From the NCBI GenBank assembly GCA_963678705.1, contig OY783212.1:1116001-1180000 (forward strand): a stretch of 64,000 bases of DNA, given 5' to 3'. The notes beneath the pieces were generated by a model, which did not search any database, had not been told where the DNA came from, and worked only from the letters and a program-made list of their open reading frames with translations. Source of the DNA: Panorpa germanica. Taxonomy: Eukaryota; Arthropoda; Insecta; Mecoptera; Panorpidae. Positions 41,690-54,213 of the stretch are shown one piece after another. Numbering within the stretch: the first letter of the stretch is position 1; the number at the start of each line of letters is the position of its first letter. The translations under genes and the position numbers were made by a program.

Positions 41690-42330
41690 TAAATGTATAT
41701 TGGCGTTGTTATTTTATTTAACATCTAAATGTTGACAGAGATAAAGCAATTCAAAATATGAATTGTAATTTTTGTGGTACAGATGTCGGCCATATACATG
41801 TCGTAAACATGGAGCACTATTAAGGGATAGGTCAGTTATTTGTTATATGGATAAGATTTCTATGTTAAGTATGCTATCTCTTTTACATCTCTGTATAAAA
41901 GAGATGGCAACATGCCGGACATGACATTACATGTAATGGAATTTTCTATAATTAAAAATATTGCCAATATTGCCAATATCTCCTAAAAGCGAGTTTTTAA
42001 AAAATAATTTTATATTTGAGGTTCTGGTAGCCAACTTTTTCAATATATTGCACAGTTTTATAGAAATTAGGATATGGTTCACAGGCCTATTATCGCAATG
42101 AGTTTAAGAAGTTAATCTGTGGTATAGTACAAATTGCGAGAGTTCGGCGGTGGTTAATGCTTAAAACAAGTTGTGCCGTGTAAATCTGCGAAAAAATAAA
42201 GAAGCACTGCCTCACCTGCTTTTTTATATATATGTAGCAGCGAGTAAGATCAAATTGACCAACGTATCGTCGATAACCCCTTTAAGCATGAGTCATCGTC
42301 GATCTCTCGTAATTTGGACTATATCAGAAT
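41690..42330 (+). repeat. Dispersed repeat family, copy 2 (inverted partner at 7690-8480)
   Basis: Collinear with the reverse complement of 7690-8480. Contains GATGTCGGCCATAT, a CCAATATTGCCAATAT tandem and TTGCACAGTTTTATAGAAAT. Confidence 0.75.
42123..42324. mobile_element. Small MITE-like inverted repeat within the 41.7-kb repeat
   Basis: Arms 42123-42165 and 42282-42324 are inverted copies (TATAGT-CAAATT-CGAGAG ... ATGCTTAAA). The core is non-coding. Confidence 0.65.
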
Positions 42331-43540
42331 TTCTACGATAGAACATTATGTAGTACATGCAAGCAGATTTACTGTTTGTGTAGAAATAATAACAATAAAT
42401 AAATAAAAACTGTTTATGTTTTTAATAATTGCACACGTAATTTACTGTACTCCAGTGCAGTGACGTTGATTTCGACGTATTTTAGACCTCGGTATGATAA
42501 CAATTAAGGCGATAAAAATCGACACATACAGAACCGTTCAACGAACATCACATGTTCTAATGACTGTTTGTACATTTAACAGAGATTTACCGTTCTTCGT
42601 TGTGAAATACCGGTTATGAATATTATTTAAATACTAATCCGCAAAACGCATTCTTTGAAAACGATTATGTAGCTTGTTTACATATACATTATATAGAATA
42701 ATTAGTATTTATATATTTAATATTACCCGTACATTCCTAATAACATTATTGTTTTTATTGTTACTAATTAATTGTTATAATAATTGTTCTAAACAGACTT
42801 GTTTGATCTAATCTGTAATGACCATAAGAATATGCATACCTTATTGCATTACTAATTAAATTAGTTGATAAATAATTGATCTTATCGCAATGTTATTTAC
42901 ATTTAAATATAATGATTGTTTTAAACAGTAAATTTTATATTGTATCGCATTTTTCATGGAAAAATAAATCTAAACAAATAATAAGCATAATAATAATAAT
43001 ACGGTAAAAAAGTAATACTTGATAAAATAAATTGGGTTGATTGTGGTTCATTTGTCAGTAAAAATACTTAATTTATTCTTAAATGTCGATTATTTGTTAA
43101 ATAATTGTAATCCTATTGTGCATCAGGCAGATGGAACCTATTATTAACCAATTGAGCAGCCTCTATTGGTACGTATTATACGAGGAGAACGTTTGCTAAT
43201 GAACCGGTTTGTTGTGGCATACATAGGTACATGAAACTAAGGCCTAGACCCGATTGAAGATTAATTTGAATAGTTTTTTCCGCACAGTTTAATTCCGTAT
43301 ACTAAAACTTACCTAGCATACACTGCGAATAAATTCGGTGGGTCTTCTCAGTTTATATACGAGTCTAGGCCTAAGAACTATGTTTAAGAAAGCAACATCG
43401 CTTTAAAATAAATTGCTGAAGAAGTGGTCAATTCTAATATACATATTTGATAGACCATCTCTTGAAGATTATTATAAATTTCTCAAGCTGTATGCTGAAC
43501 AAATTGTACTTAAGCTGCAAAATATATGATCACATGACTC
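42331..43540. other. No gene recognised
   Basis: AT-rich DNA. Nothing supportable was seen apart from chance frames. Confidence 0.4.
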
Positions 43541-43544
43541 TTAC

Positions 43545-43912
43545 GCCGTCCGCACATGGGTTGACTGATTGCAAACGAGAGTCCCGAATCTGCCCGAACC
43601 GAATGAGAATGGAACTGTGTTGTGAGTGAGAGAACGCACATGGCACGAATGAAACTGAAATTGAAATTGGTTGAAATTGAAAGCGACTGTGTTTCTAAGT
43701 AGTCAATTACGTTGCATGCTTTTGATGGTGAACATCATGACCAGAGATGTGCACAAATACTTTTCAAAAATATTTAAATACATACATACATACGAATCAT
43801 CCTAATATGCTATTGTTAAAATATCTATAGAGCTACGAAACAAGGCTTGTTTTTTGTTTTCGTTGGAAACTTCGAGTTTGCAATCAGTCTACCCGTGTGC
43901 AGACGGCCTCAA
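43545..43912. mobile_element. MITE with about 35-bp TIRs
   Basis: Left arm from 43545 and right arm ending 43912 share GCCGTC-GCACA-GGGT, then GACTGATTGCAAAC in inverted orientation. About 368 bp with a repetitive GAAATTGAAATTG-type core. Flanks show no clear duplication, so the superfamily is open. Confidence 0.8.
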
Positions 43913-44520
43913 TCCTTAAAGCTAAAACTTTTGGTCTAACCAAACTCTTGCACATTGTTTTATTTCGGTTACTTGAAATATTTTTGTTTACATATCAAAT
44001 GTTATGTTTAGTATCTAGCCTATTCTTTGACCTTACATTTTTTAAACTCTGAGAGATTTAGTCGAACCAGGCTTTATACTCAAAACACGAAATTTAATAT
44101 TGATCTTTACATGATGGCAAAATGTCACCGCACGCTCTTGCCCGTGTTGTGTTTATATGCGTTTTTGTTTGGTAATTTAAAAGAACGGCTATGATTCCTT
44201 TCACTTAATTCTATAAGAAACTGGATTAGTTAATGATCTGCTGTAATTCATAAGTACATATATGGATTATACATATTTTGTTTAAATTGTTTAGTGCCCT
44301 GAAGGCATTATTAATGGTATAACCAAAGAGTATAATAAAAAAATAATTGCAATTATTTAATAGGACTAATACGTTAATAACATCTTTTTATCTGTTAAAT
44401 GTAGCAAGCCATTATACATACAAAATCTACTACTACATTTCTTAAATTTAAGGTGCCATAAACCTCTACCTTGACCTACTTTATTTTGCATTTAGTAAGT
44501 ATACGAAACGGTCACCCTTG
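43913..44520. other. No gene recognised
   Basis: AT-rich DNA downstream (in minus sense) of the candidate small gene. TGCAAAATAAAGT on the minus strand near 44490 could be that gene's polyadenylation signal. Confidence 0.35.
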
Positions 44521-44522
44521 TC

Positions 44523-45367
44523 TTAACCTGATAAATTAATTTTGTTTACAAAAACATTTTAAGTAATTTAACACAATAACATACCAGACTTATTAATTAT
44601 GATATGTACATACGGTAATTAACACAATATTTTAGCAAGTCTCGTAGGTTTTTGTATGCCATTACGCAGTTGTATTGGTCTTTAAGCCTTTTTAGACGAG
44701 CAGATCTGATCTTCAATTCAGACTCGGTTTTAAATTTAACAGAATGATTTGCCCATATGATAAATGCACAGTTCGTCTGAATCTGAAACAAATAGAATAT
44801 CTGATCGTGTAAAAGGCCCATTTAATATGTGCAAAATCATAAATCCCACGACAGTTTTAGTATTTATTTAGAGCATCTATAAAGTGTTCACCGTTCATTC
44901 ATTTGAACGTTAATAGAATACCTTTATCAGCGCGGACCTACAACTACCTGTCCGTAATAATTGTCATGCACATGCACATGCACAAATGTATGCAGCATAC
45001 ATACGTACATCTGTACATAATTATTCCAGAGGTGCACAACCGCTCAATAAAATATAAGTTTATTTTAACAACAATGCACAACTACTATCGTTTAAGGACT
45101 AAGGATGTAAATAAAGTATTGGCAGCTATTAGTGAAGTATAATTGTATTTAGTACTTATATTTTTTTACCTAATATTACGTTTTACTATTTACCCTTGTT
45201 TTACATAATATTTTTAATGTCATTAAATAAATGTAAAAGACACATAAATTTTTACTAATGTAATAGTTCAATACATTAACATTATCTAATCTTGCATAAA
45301 AAGTTTTATTTTCATCAGAAATCGTAAATTTATGTTGAAGAGTAATTTGTTGGAATTTGCTTGTCAT
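44523..45367 (-). CDS. Candidate small three-exon gene of unknown function (about 86 aa)
   Basis: Minus strand. Exon 1, 45367-45281, begins with ATG and encodes MTSKFQQITL and KTFYARLDN, ending at a GTTAAT donor in phase 0. Exon 2, 44782-44614, starts after TGTTTCAG in phase 0, encodes NCAFIIWANHSVKFKTESEL and RLKRLKDQYNCVMAYKNL, and ends phase 1 at a GTATGT donor. Exon 3, from 44527 after TTTATCAG, completes Arg and meets TAA at 44525-44523. The predicted protein is basic, with a helical, coiled-coil-like middle. I do not recognise the family. In favour: matching phases, plausible splice sites and non-random composition of exon 2. Against: no homology and short length. Confidence 0.35.
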
Positions 45368-45369
45368 AT

Positions 45370-45870
45370 TAACTTAAAATTATTAAAAGTATTAAAAGTA
45401 TTAATATGGAATCAAAAAGTAGCTATCTCGTTATGAATTGTAATTGTTAAAATAAATTATTAGCGATTCTATTCAATAAATGTTCTAGTGGTTGTCCATA
45501 AACTACGTAGTTCCATTTTTTCCTCTTTAAACTCCTCCATCCTCTATGGCATACCGTCGCTTTTACCATGAACTCCCCCCTAAGGTGGAACTTAATTTTT
45601 TTTACTTCCAAAAAAACTGAAAATCTGGTGTTCCCATAAAAGAAAAGTGGAAAAGGGAATTTAGGCACCACATCAAGTTAGGGAGAGCGAACAAAAAAAT
45701 AATAAAAAATAAAATAAAATTAAAAAAAACTATGGCAAATAAAATAAATGATAAAAACTGCGTAGGTTCGCTCCAACTGTCTCAATTATGAGTACGAGAC
45801 GACACAGTACGTGAGAGCATTAATAGTTTACACTAGACTGCTGTGTCTTGTTGCTCAATCTGCGGATCAG
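45370..45870. other. No gene recognised
   Basis: A minus-strand frame at 45447-45671 shows no family resemblance. The stretch 45485-45640 (GTCCATAAACTACGTAG and following) looks like an old transposon fragment. Confidence 0.35.
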
Positions 45871-45874
45871 AGTT

Positions 45875-46070
45875 ATTTTCTGGTTTTGGTTGTTATCAAA
45901 TTAAATTGATTAAACTATGTATATACATAATCCTAAACTTATTAGGCAGCGGTGTGTTGACACATATATGAGGCGACGATACGATAAATTCTGTTAACAT
46001 ACTACTATGTCGTCGGTGATAGAACTTAGCGTTGGTAATTGGCCGACGTTTACTAAATTAAATAAAAAAA
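45875..46070 (+). repeat. SINE-like dispersed repeat copy (inverted partner at 49905-50040)
   Basis: Blocks GGTTTTGGTTGTTATCAA, AAACTTATTAGGCAG-GGTGT, ATGTCGTCG-TGATAG and GTTGGTAAT-GGCCGACGTT match the reverse complement of 49905-50040 or the 34.8-kb copy. Confidence 0.65.
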
Positions 46071-46810
46071 AAAAATTTAGTACACTCGTAATGTTTTTGT
46101 TTCTCAATTGTAAAAGTGTTGCACCTCTCTGTAAACAAGCAGCATATATATAGCAGCGTATATACCTGTCCAAAGTAATGAAACGATGACAGGTGTTCAT
46201 GAGTAAGGGAAAGCGGGTGAGGGTAATGGTGGCAATCACATGATGCTCACAGTTTGAAGCATTCTTTTATTTTTTGTCATATGATGTTTGATGTGGTAAA
46301 TAAATATTTATTATTTTTGGTTTACCAATTATGAATTTTATATTAAACATATCAGTGTTCCATATAGGATTGGCCTAAAATTCATTAATTATTGATAGAT
46401 TAAATTAATTAGTTTCGTTTGCAATTATACCGACCAATTAATATATAAAACAATTACATACAGTTATAATTTAAAGTAGGAGGAAGTGGATCACTGGATC
46501 CACTACTCACAAGCTAGTAGTTCAGTGTTACAAAATTTACTCAATATCATTAAGTTGATAGTACGTGAATTCTAATAGTTAAATTTAAAAAAAATTGCAA
46601 TTATAATTGTGGTGACATTTACAATTTTTATGTTTTGAATTTGAATTCTCTTTTATTTTGCTCTTCTTATGTATTTAGTGGAATTATTAATATAAAATAT
46701 TACCAGAGAATATTTATTTAAGATATTACCAAATAATCATCGTGAGAAAAGGGTATAGAGGCTTAGATTATTTAATAAATTAAAAATGAAAAAAATTGCG
46801 GCGCGGCCCT
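46071..46810. other. No gene recognised
   Basis: AT-rich DNA with no recognisable coding. Confidence 0.4.
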
Positions 46811-46814
46811 CCTA

Positions 46815-47425
46815 TGGGTGCGTTTCATTAAGCGTTGACAATAATCACACTCACGACCTCAGTTTTTTCCGTTTCACTTGCTTGCGAGCGTTGCAAGCAT
46901 ACACTCAAGTGGAATGGATTATGAAGCGTTTTGAATGGTTTTGAGCGTTGAAAAAATAAGGATTGCGATAGTTGATTAAATAGCTCTGTAGCAAAAGCTA
47001 TACCTACAAACAAAATAAATTTTTCAGAAAAGGAATATATTCTAAATGATAATGAACATTGTTTATTAAGTTAAGTTATGGTATGAGGAAAAATATATAA
47101 ATGGCAGTTAAATATGAATTAAAATTTAATTATAATTTATGAATTAAATATAATAAAATAAAATCCAATAAAATATCTCTTTCTGAATCATTTTTTCTGT
47201 CATCGTCATCTTTAAGTTTTGCGTTATGTTTAAAAATTGCGTCGAAATGCTCAACAACGACCACTATAACTCAACTCTTCAGATGGGTCGTTGTGAGATT
47301 GGCGTGAGCGAAATTAATGACGTGGTTAGTGACGTTTTCGCCGCGACCACAATGACCCTGGTCGCTATGTGGAACAGCTGAAATAATATTTTGGACGTTA
47401 CGAACGCTTAGTGGAACACTTAATA
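46815..47425. mobile_element. Possible non-autonomous DNA transposon
   Basis: The left end reads GTGCGTTTCATTAAGCGTT. The right end, in complement, reads AGTGTTCCACTAAGCGTTCG, an imperfect TIR. The interior near 47250-47400 is GC-richer but carries no long frame. Boundaries are approximate. Confidence 0.5.
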
Positions 47426-47429
47426 GTGG

Positions 47430-49005
47430 CTCTGATTTGTATACTCAACAGTTTTGAAAAAATATCAACTTCTTATTTAAATTTTTGTTATAAATTATTC
47501 TCTCACGCAAATATAATAAATTCACACACAAACAAGAGAACAACAAACAACTCACTCCATTTCGATATCTTTCAAATCGAGACACGGAAACGCTGATATG
47601 TTAAAAATTCAAAGTTATTAGGGTTTGCTATTGTATTTACTTTACAAAATTAATTAAATTACCATTTATTACTAAATCCATTTCAATGCGAATTGCGCTA
47701 AGAATTAGTTTTATGCCTACAGCTACAGCCTATCCGAAGCACTCGTACACAAAACGATGAATAAATCTTGACTACCAACAATAGAAGCTACTTCGTAGTA
47801 CATACCAGTATATTATATTAATAAGGCATTCTCGGCGGCCGTCAGCATCGGCGTCGGTTCTTGGCCACGGCCACAAGGATTGAACAACGAGATAAGGATA
47901 ATTTTCATTAAATATTCATTGAATTTCATTATACTGTTAACACCATACAATGTAACACATAAAAATGTCAAATACAATGTATTAAACTATAATGTAAGTG
48001 TAGTGTGTGTGTGTGTTGGTGTGTTTGGGTTAACATGAAGTAAAAACGCAGGAACACGGAAACCGACGTGTGATTAACGTGCCGTTGCCCGTCATATCAC
48101 AATACAAGCCACAAGGAGTTAACAAAACATATTAATCTTCTGAATGGGAGCTACATAGTCATTAGTGAAAAATATGATATGAACCTGTGGCGGGATTCCC
48201 TGACTTGATAGATAACTAAACTGTATGTACTGTTAAGCAATGTCACCACTGATGCAACATCAACATGTAACATCCAACATTTATGATTTAATGCCTCAAA
48301 AGTAATAAGTAAATTGCTACATCCGCATTTACTTTTACTTTTCCCGGATTAAGCAATTGGAAGACCCTTTCAGTTTAATCAGTTTATTTTTAATAAATTA
48401 TTTACAAAAGTTTGCAATTTTATTAGTCTATTTCTCAATTCTATAATACCTAGCTTTCGCCTATATCCACAATTTTGATTTTCTTGGTTGATGTCTTGTA
48501 TTATATTTTTTTTGTCTTGTGTTTTTGTATAGTGAAAAGTGGTTAAAATCACCTATTTTGCTGTAGTGATATTTTAGATAAAAAGAAATATGTGTCTGTC
48601 TGTGTTGTGTCTAAAGAATTGTGTCTTTCGGTAGTCTATATTTGAAGGGTGCCTTTTTTAATTTTGACACTTTGTAGGGGAACAAAATAAACACTGAAAG
48701 CGGGAGACAGTAATCGTAATAGTCTCCAGTTAATAACTCAAAAAATGGTACTTGGTTTCAAAGTTTTAAGAAATTTGTTACGTAATTTATGAAGTAAGGA
48801 ATTAGCACTAAACTTTAGAACTGAAATATTTCCACTTCGGCTGCAATTTGCCTTTGTCTATATTGTTAAAACGGGTTAAAAATTTAAAGATTTATGCCAT
48901 AATCGATAAAGAAATGATCACAAACCTGTACGTGAAGTACATTTCGTTGCAGTGGCATACTCTTTACTACGTGTAAACAGTTTATGCGAGAATTACTCGT
49001 TGTTA
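47430..49005. other. No gene recognised
   Basis: AT-rich with a GT microsatellite near 48003-48016 and a GC-richer patch at 47835-47880. No supported exon. Confidence 0.4.
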
Positions 49006-49011
49006 GACCCA

Positions 49012-49540
49012 AAACAGAGCCGGATTATCCATTAGGCAGTGTAGGCAACTGCCCCGGGAAAAAATACCTGCGAGGAATCGTATAAACTAATTTTTGGTAA
49101 TATGGTACAATCAACTTTCCCGAATGTAATGACAGCATTGCAAATATATAGAAGCGGATAAACACCACTGGTGAACATAACTTTTCGAAATTAAACCTGA
49201 TCAAAAATTGTCTTCGTGGTCTCAGAACCTTTTAAATTTATTGGCGATAATGGCGGTTGAAAATGATATATTGGAAAAGTTTAACTTTCAGGATGTTTTA
49301 AACGATTTTGTATCTAAATAATTTAGAAGAGTTAATATTTAAGCATATTGTAATTTACAAAAAGATTTAATAAAGAAAATATATATTTTTCATTTCATTT
49401 CTGCCAAATTTTAAACCTTCGTAATATAGTAAAAAAGGCTTAATTATAATTAAAATTGCGTTGTGGTGGAAAAACTATATTTTAATACGGTATAAGTGAT
49501 CCGAGACGTACATTGTCTAGGGGCCCCGACATGGTTAACC
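49012..49540 (+). mobile_element. Degraded hAT-type element
   Basis: Opens near CAGAGCCGGATTATCC, continues through a GGCAACTGCCCCGGG block and ends near GGGGCCCC (49520), with a hAT transposase tail between. No 8-bp target duplication was recognised, so the limits are approximate. Confidence 0.6.
49118..49321 (+). pseudogene. hAT transposase C-terminal fragment (ZMYM1-like)
   Basis: Codons read FPNVMTALQIY, then, after a frame change, GEHNFSKLNLIKNCLRG. After another change they read SQNLLNLLAIMAVENDILEK and FQDVLNDFVSK before a TAA at 49319-49321. This is the dimerisation-end signature of hAT transposases (usual GERSFSKLKLIK...SIE-D form). At least two frameshifts and loss of the N-terminus show it is dead. 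Confidence 0.85.
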
Positions 49541-50340
49541 CGAAGAAGCTAAAAGAACAAAAGACAAAAAGAAGAACTTAGTTTTTGAGACCCTGACAAT
49601 CAAACTATGTACGCTACACAAATGTAGAAGATGACAGTAATACTTCTAGGTTCTATGACAAAACCGTATTAGATAAAAAACGAATAAAGAACTCGAAGAA
49701 ACAAAAGTGCATAGACGAATATGATATACGACACATGCAGTGGTACATTCGCACACGAAAACGGATCACTAAAGATAATTGTATAAAATTGTAATTTATA
49801 CAATAACTTCAATTACGTGAAGAGACATGAGAATGAGTAATTACCAGTATATCACGGATAGTACTATTTAACAAAAAGTAGACTATTTTTTTTAAATTCA
49901 TTTATTTAACGTCGGCCTATTACCAATGCTAATTCCTATCATCGACGACATCTTACTATTGTTGGCAGTTTTAATAGTGTTATGATCACGTATATGTGAA
50001 CTACACCACTGCCTAATAAGTTTATGATATTTGTGAAAGTAGACTATTATATCTTTTTCTTTTTGTGCGTCCTAATATTTATTTTCGTATAATATGATAA
50101 AACAATGATTCTTTATCTCTAAAATCTCCAGACATTTTGTGGGTGTAACAAATCCATAAATAACATTACCGTAAAATATGTGTGTTTCAAAAGATCTAAG
50201 TTATTGTAATATGTTGAAAGCACGCATCTTAGTCCGTGATATTTTGTAAAAGATCTCAAAGAAACCAAAGTGCGTGAAAATATGATTAACATAAATTAAC
50301 ACTGAGACTGACTTTTTGCGACCTTCAACCTTTTCAGTAG
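49541..50340. other. No gene recognised; includes a SINE-like copy at 49905-50040 (minus)
   Basis: The only structured part is the inverted partner of 45875-46070. The rest is AT-rich. Confidence 0.5.
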
Positions 50341-50343
50341 GCT

Positions 50344-52438
50344 CAGGGTGGTCACAGACCTGGAAAACCTGGAAATTTTCAGGGAATTTGATTTCGGCAA
50401 CTATTTCGTATATAGTATATTATATTTCATATAAATTTCAAAACGAAATGAATCAGAAAATTTAAAAAGAAAACGTGTAGCTAATGAAAAAAAAAAATAG
50501 GCGTCAAAAAAAGCTAAATATTTAGCTGAAATTCAAGTTATTGATGACCAACTTAAAAACCTTTTATAATTTTATCTATTAAATATTAAGAGTTAATTTG
50601 TTCTAGTTTGTACTAGTCATTAGCTTATTTTTGTCTTACTCAATTTAATTGACTTTTTATTAACGTGTAATTAATCGTATTTAATTAGTTATTAAACGCC
50701 AACTAAGGCAATGAGATAAAAAATAAATAAGAAATAAATATGAACATCCTATATTATAATGTTCCAACTGTTTGAATCTATTCTTATATGTTTATATGTT
50801 TATATTCTTATATTCTTATATGTTTGGTACTGAATTTTGTATGGCAGCGCGAAAACGGCTCCAGGGAAGTTTTTAAAAATTTCCTATTTCGTAGAGAAAA
50901 AAATTCTAAGACTTTTGGCGTCCTCGGATTTTTCCCTGAATTTTCTGGAAACCCGTAATTTTGGAAAAACTGGAAAAAAAGTGATCCCTTTTTTGCTGTA
51001 TTACTTTTAAGTCGTAAAAGATAGAAAGTTGAAATTTTGCATGTGTATTAAGCTATTTAAGGCTGATATTTCTCAAAAATTAGAAATTCAAAAATTGAAA
51101 AAGGGGGGGTTAAAGAAATTCGGGGGCCCGGTAGGGAACTTTGGAGAAAGTTCATATTCTGGATTCTAGAATAATTAAGTATATTATTAATAAAAAAAAA
51201 TTCAAAATTCCAAAATTTTATTAGGGGGCACGGGGGCAGTATTTTTCGAGAGTAAAAATTGTGCTAGAAAGTTAAAATTTTGTATATAGGCTAACCTTGG
51301 TAACTTATTTACGAATCGAAAAAAAAAATCCCAAATTTTGAAAAAAAGTTGGTCATTTAACGCATAAATTAAAAATATTTTTTATTTTGATAAAAAAAAA
51401 ATATTTTTTTAATCAATTTATATGTGTGTATATGTGCGCGAGTTTATTTATTATTTCAATTTAAAAATAGAACAGTTAAATATGAAATTTAATTACGAAT
51501 TATTTTATTGGATTTAAATGATACACGCCTACACGATTACACGCTAAAAAGACATCGCTCTGCGACGGGGGTAAACCTTAGACTTTAAAAGGGACTTTAA
51601 AGAGAAAAAAATCTAAGACTTCTAGCATCCCCGGATTTTTCCCTGAATTTCCTGGAAACCCGTATTTTGGGAAAAAATGGAAAAAAAGTGAGCCCTTTTT
51701 TGCTGTATTACTTTTAATTCGTAAATTATAGAAAGATGAAATTTTGCATGTGTATTAAGGTATTCAATGCTGACATTTCTCAAAAATTAGAAATTCAAAA
51801 ATTAAAAAAGGGGGGGTTGAAGAAATTCGGGGGCCCGGTAGGAAACGTCAAAGAAAGTTCATATTCTAAATTCTAGAATAAATAAGTATATTATCAATAA
51901 TAGAAAATTCAAAATTTTATTTGGGGGCACGGGGGACAATATTTTTCGAATGTAAAAATTGTGCTAGAAAGTTGAAATTTTGTATCTAGGCTAACCTTGG
52001 TAACTTATTTACTAATCAAAAAAAATCCCAAATTTTGAAAAAAAGTTGGTCAAATAACGCATAAATTGAAAATATTTTTTATTTTAATATAAAAAGTATA
52101 TTTTTTTGGTCAGTTTGTATGAAAAATTAATTGTTATTATATGTAAAATTAATATAGGACGAGTTTATTTATTATTTCAATTTAAAAATGAGTTTAAATT
52201 TTGACATGAAATTCAAGCCACACACAAAAAACAGACGTCGCTTGCGACGGGGGTAAAAGCTAGTTTTTTTATATAGTTTAATACTAGATTTAATTATTAG
52301 CAATTACAATATAATCAAAACTTTAAATATTTAAGTAATATGAAAAAAATTTCTATTTCAGGAAAAAGTACGAAAAATTTTACTGAAAAACCTGCAATTA
52401 TCAGGGAAATTTTAAATCATTTTTTTATGTCCACCCTG
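50344..52438. mobile_element. hAT-like non-autonomous element carrying a nested Helitron insertion
   Basis: The left end CAGGGTGGTCA at 50344 and right end TGTCCACCCTG at 52428-52438 are inverted copies. CTGGAAA/TTTTCAGGGAAATT blocks also mirror each other. CAGGG ends are typical of hAT elements. The flanking 8-mers do not match well, so the superfamily call is tentative. The Helitron at 50747-52263 sits inside and splits it. Confidence 0.6.
50747..52263 (+). mobile_element. Non-autonomous Helitron, two tandem units
   Basis: Starts TCCTATATTATAATGTTCC after A (50746) and ends hairpin CGTCGC TT GCGACG, GGGGTAAAAG, CTAG before T (52264). Unit 1 closely matches 29461-30250 of the main array. 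Unit 2 (from about 51545) matches its second type of 3' end. It lacks Rep/helicase. Confidence 0.87.
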
Positions 52439-52439
52439 A

Positions 52440-53492
52440 GGGTGTAATTGCATTAACACACTTTACCATGAGACACAGATTTTACTCTACTAACTTTTAT
52501 CTTGTATTAGTACAACTCGAATAGACCATACTGAAAAAGTCGGCGTCTTAAGTAATCTGGTGTAGTGTGAAAGAGCGCTTATATTTTCATTTACAAAATA
52601 ATTCTCTTCTTCAATGCGTTTGAAACTGTACAAATTTATTTACAAAACGTATTAATTAGTGAGTAATGCAAAAGTTATTTTAAGACAAGTAACACGTACA
52701 AAGGATACGAGTATACGAGTACATGAACAATATGCAAAGCGAACTAAGGATGCTTTATCAAATGTTAAGCGCGGTTGATATCTAATCTAAAAAATGTTTG
52801 TTATTAATTACAAGCTGGTGGATTGTAATTAAATAATAGATTAAACAGATAATAACACGAACGAACAAACCCCCCAGCCCTAAGATATAAATAAAAAAAA
52901 CACTGAAGAAAAAATAAAAACGTCCGCCGTTCGCATGTTAATACTAGTAGTAGTTAAGTGGTATGTAAATTAATAAATTAGTAAATTAATTAAAAACGTT
53001 TTGATATATACACCTGTGTGGGTAGGAGAAGGTGTAGGTAGGTGTTGATGTTTTTGTAGGGTTTATTCATCAAAGTAATTTAAATGGATTTTTAGATTAA
53101 AAATTAATATTGCGTCCGGAAGAATTACTGTAATAAAACATGCGTTTAAAATTAATGATTCTAAAATTAAACCGGGGAATATTTGGTAATTTATTACTCA
53201 AACGGAACGATCTTTACCGTGAGATATTTATTATATAATATTTAAGACGTTCTGTGACTTTGTTAATAGAATCAACTCTCTGTTAAATAAGTTATGTATA
53301 TTTTACGACTTTAAACAGTGATTGGAAAAGTAAGGTAACTTAACGTAACATAATTTATGTAGTTCACAGTTACGAAGTATGACGCCTATAGCATTTTATA
53401 TAATGATATAGCACGTAGTTAAAAAAACAAGTAATTAACCATAAAATAACGATAACGAAATGAAATTTTCATATTAATTATGTATTAATAAA
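52440..53492. other. No gene recognised
   Basis: AT-rich intergenic DNA with a short GGTGTAGGTAGGTGTT stretch near 53032. Confidence 0.4.
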
Positions 53493-53496
53493 TTAA

Positions 53497-54209
53497 GGGG
53501 TTATATACAGATAGAATTTTCAAAAAATCGTTTTTTTCTTATTTCATTTCCGTAATGTACATATATTTAAGTAAATTATCAAATTAAGTACACACACAGA
53601 AAATTTCAAGTCAATTCGGCGATTATTTTCGAAGTTAGGTAAGTTGATTTTTTTTTTCTTTACTCTACGTGTAGCTTTGAAACTTTCAATGCGTTTTTCT
53701 GAAAACTATGTTTTTAAAGCCGGTGACCAAGATTTATCGAAAACGGCTCAACTGATCAGTCTCAAATTTTAACACAAGCTTCTTAAGTATATTTTTTAGT
53801 AATTAATCGAAGGTTTTTTCTCACCGCTAAATATATATTTTTTTATAAACAATTTAAGGTCAAAATTTATTTTTTGAGAAGCCGCCATTTTGTCGAAAAA
53901 TATTTTTTGGTCATTCGATTAATTACTAGATTATACATTACTTTAACGAAATCCGTTTGATTTTTTCATTTTAGAAGATTCAGTGCAGAGATATCGCAGT
54001 CATCGCAAGATGCCTTTTTTCAGAGTAGCTCCTGGAGATCAGCTATAGCAGCTTTAAAATTATTATTTTTACAAATACAAAAATGTTAAAACACAGTTAA
54101 AAGTTACCATAATATGTGTACAAATTTTTACATTAATACATTTAAAAGCTTCTCAGGAAAAATTCTTAAAAAACCGCTTTTTTTGGGCCTGCTGACTGTA
54201 TATAACCCC
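53497..54209. mobile_element. piggyBac-like MITE with TTAA target duplication
   Basis: TIR GGGGTTATATACAG at 53497 and its complement ending at 54209 (imperfect at one base), flanked by TTAA at 53493-53496 and 54210-54213. TTAA duplication is diagnostic of the piggyBac superfamily. 713 bp with no transposase frame. The interior holds inverted sub-blocks (AGTAATTAATCGAA at about 53800 and TTCGATTAATTACT at about 53925). Confidence 0.88.
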
Positions 54210-54213
54210 TTAA

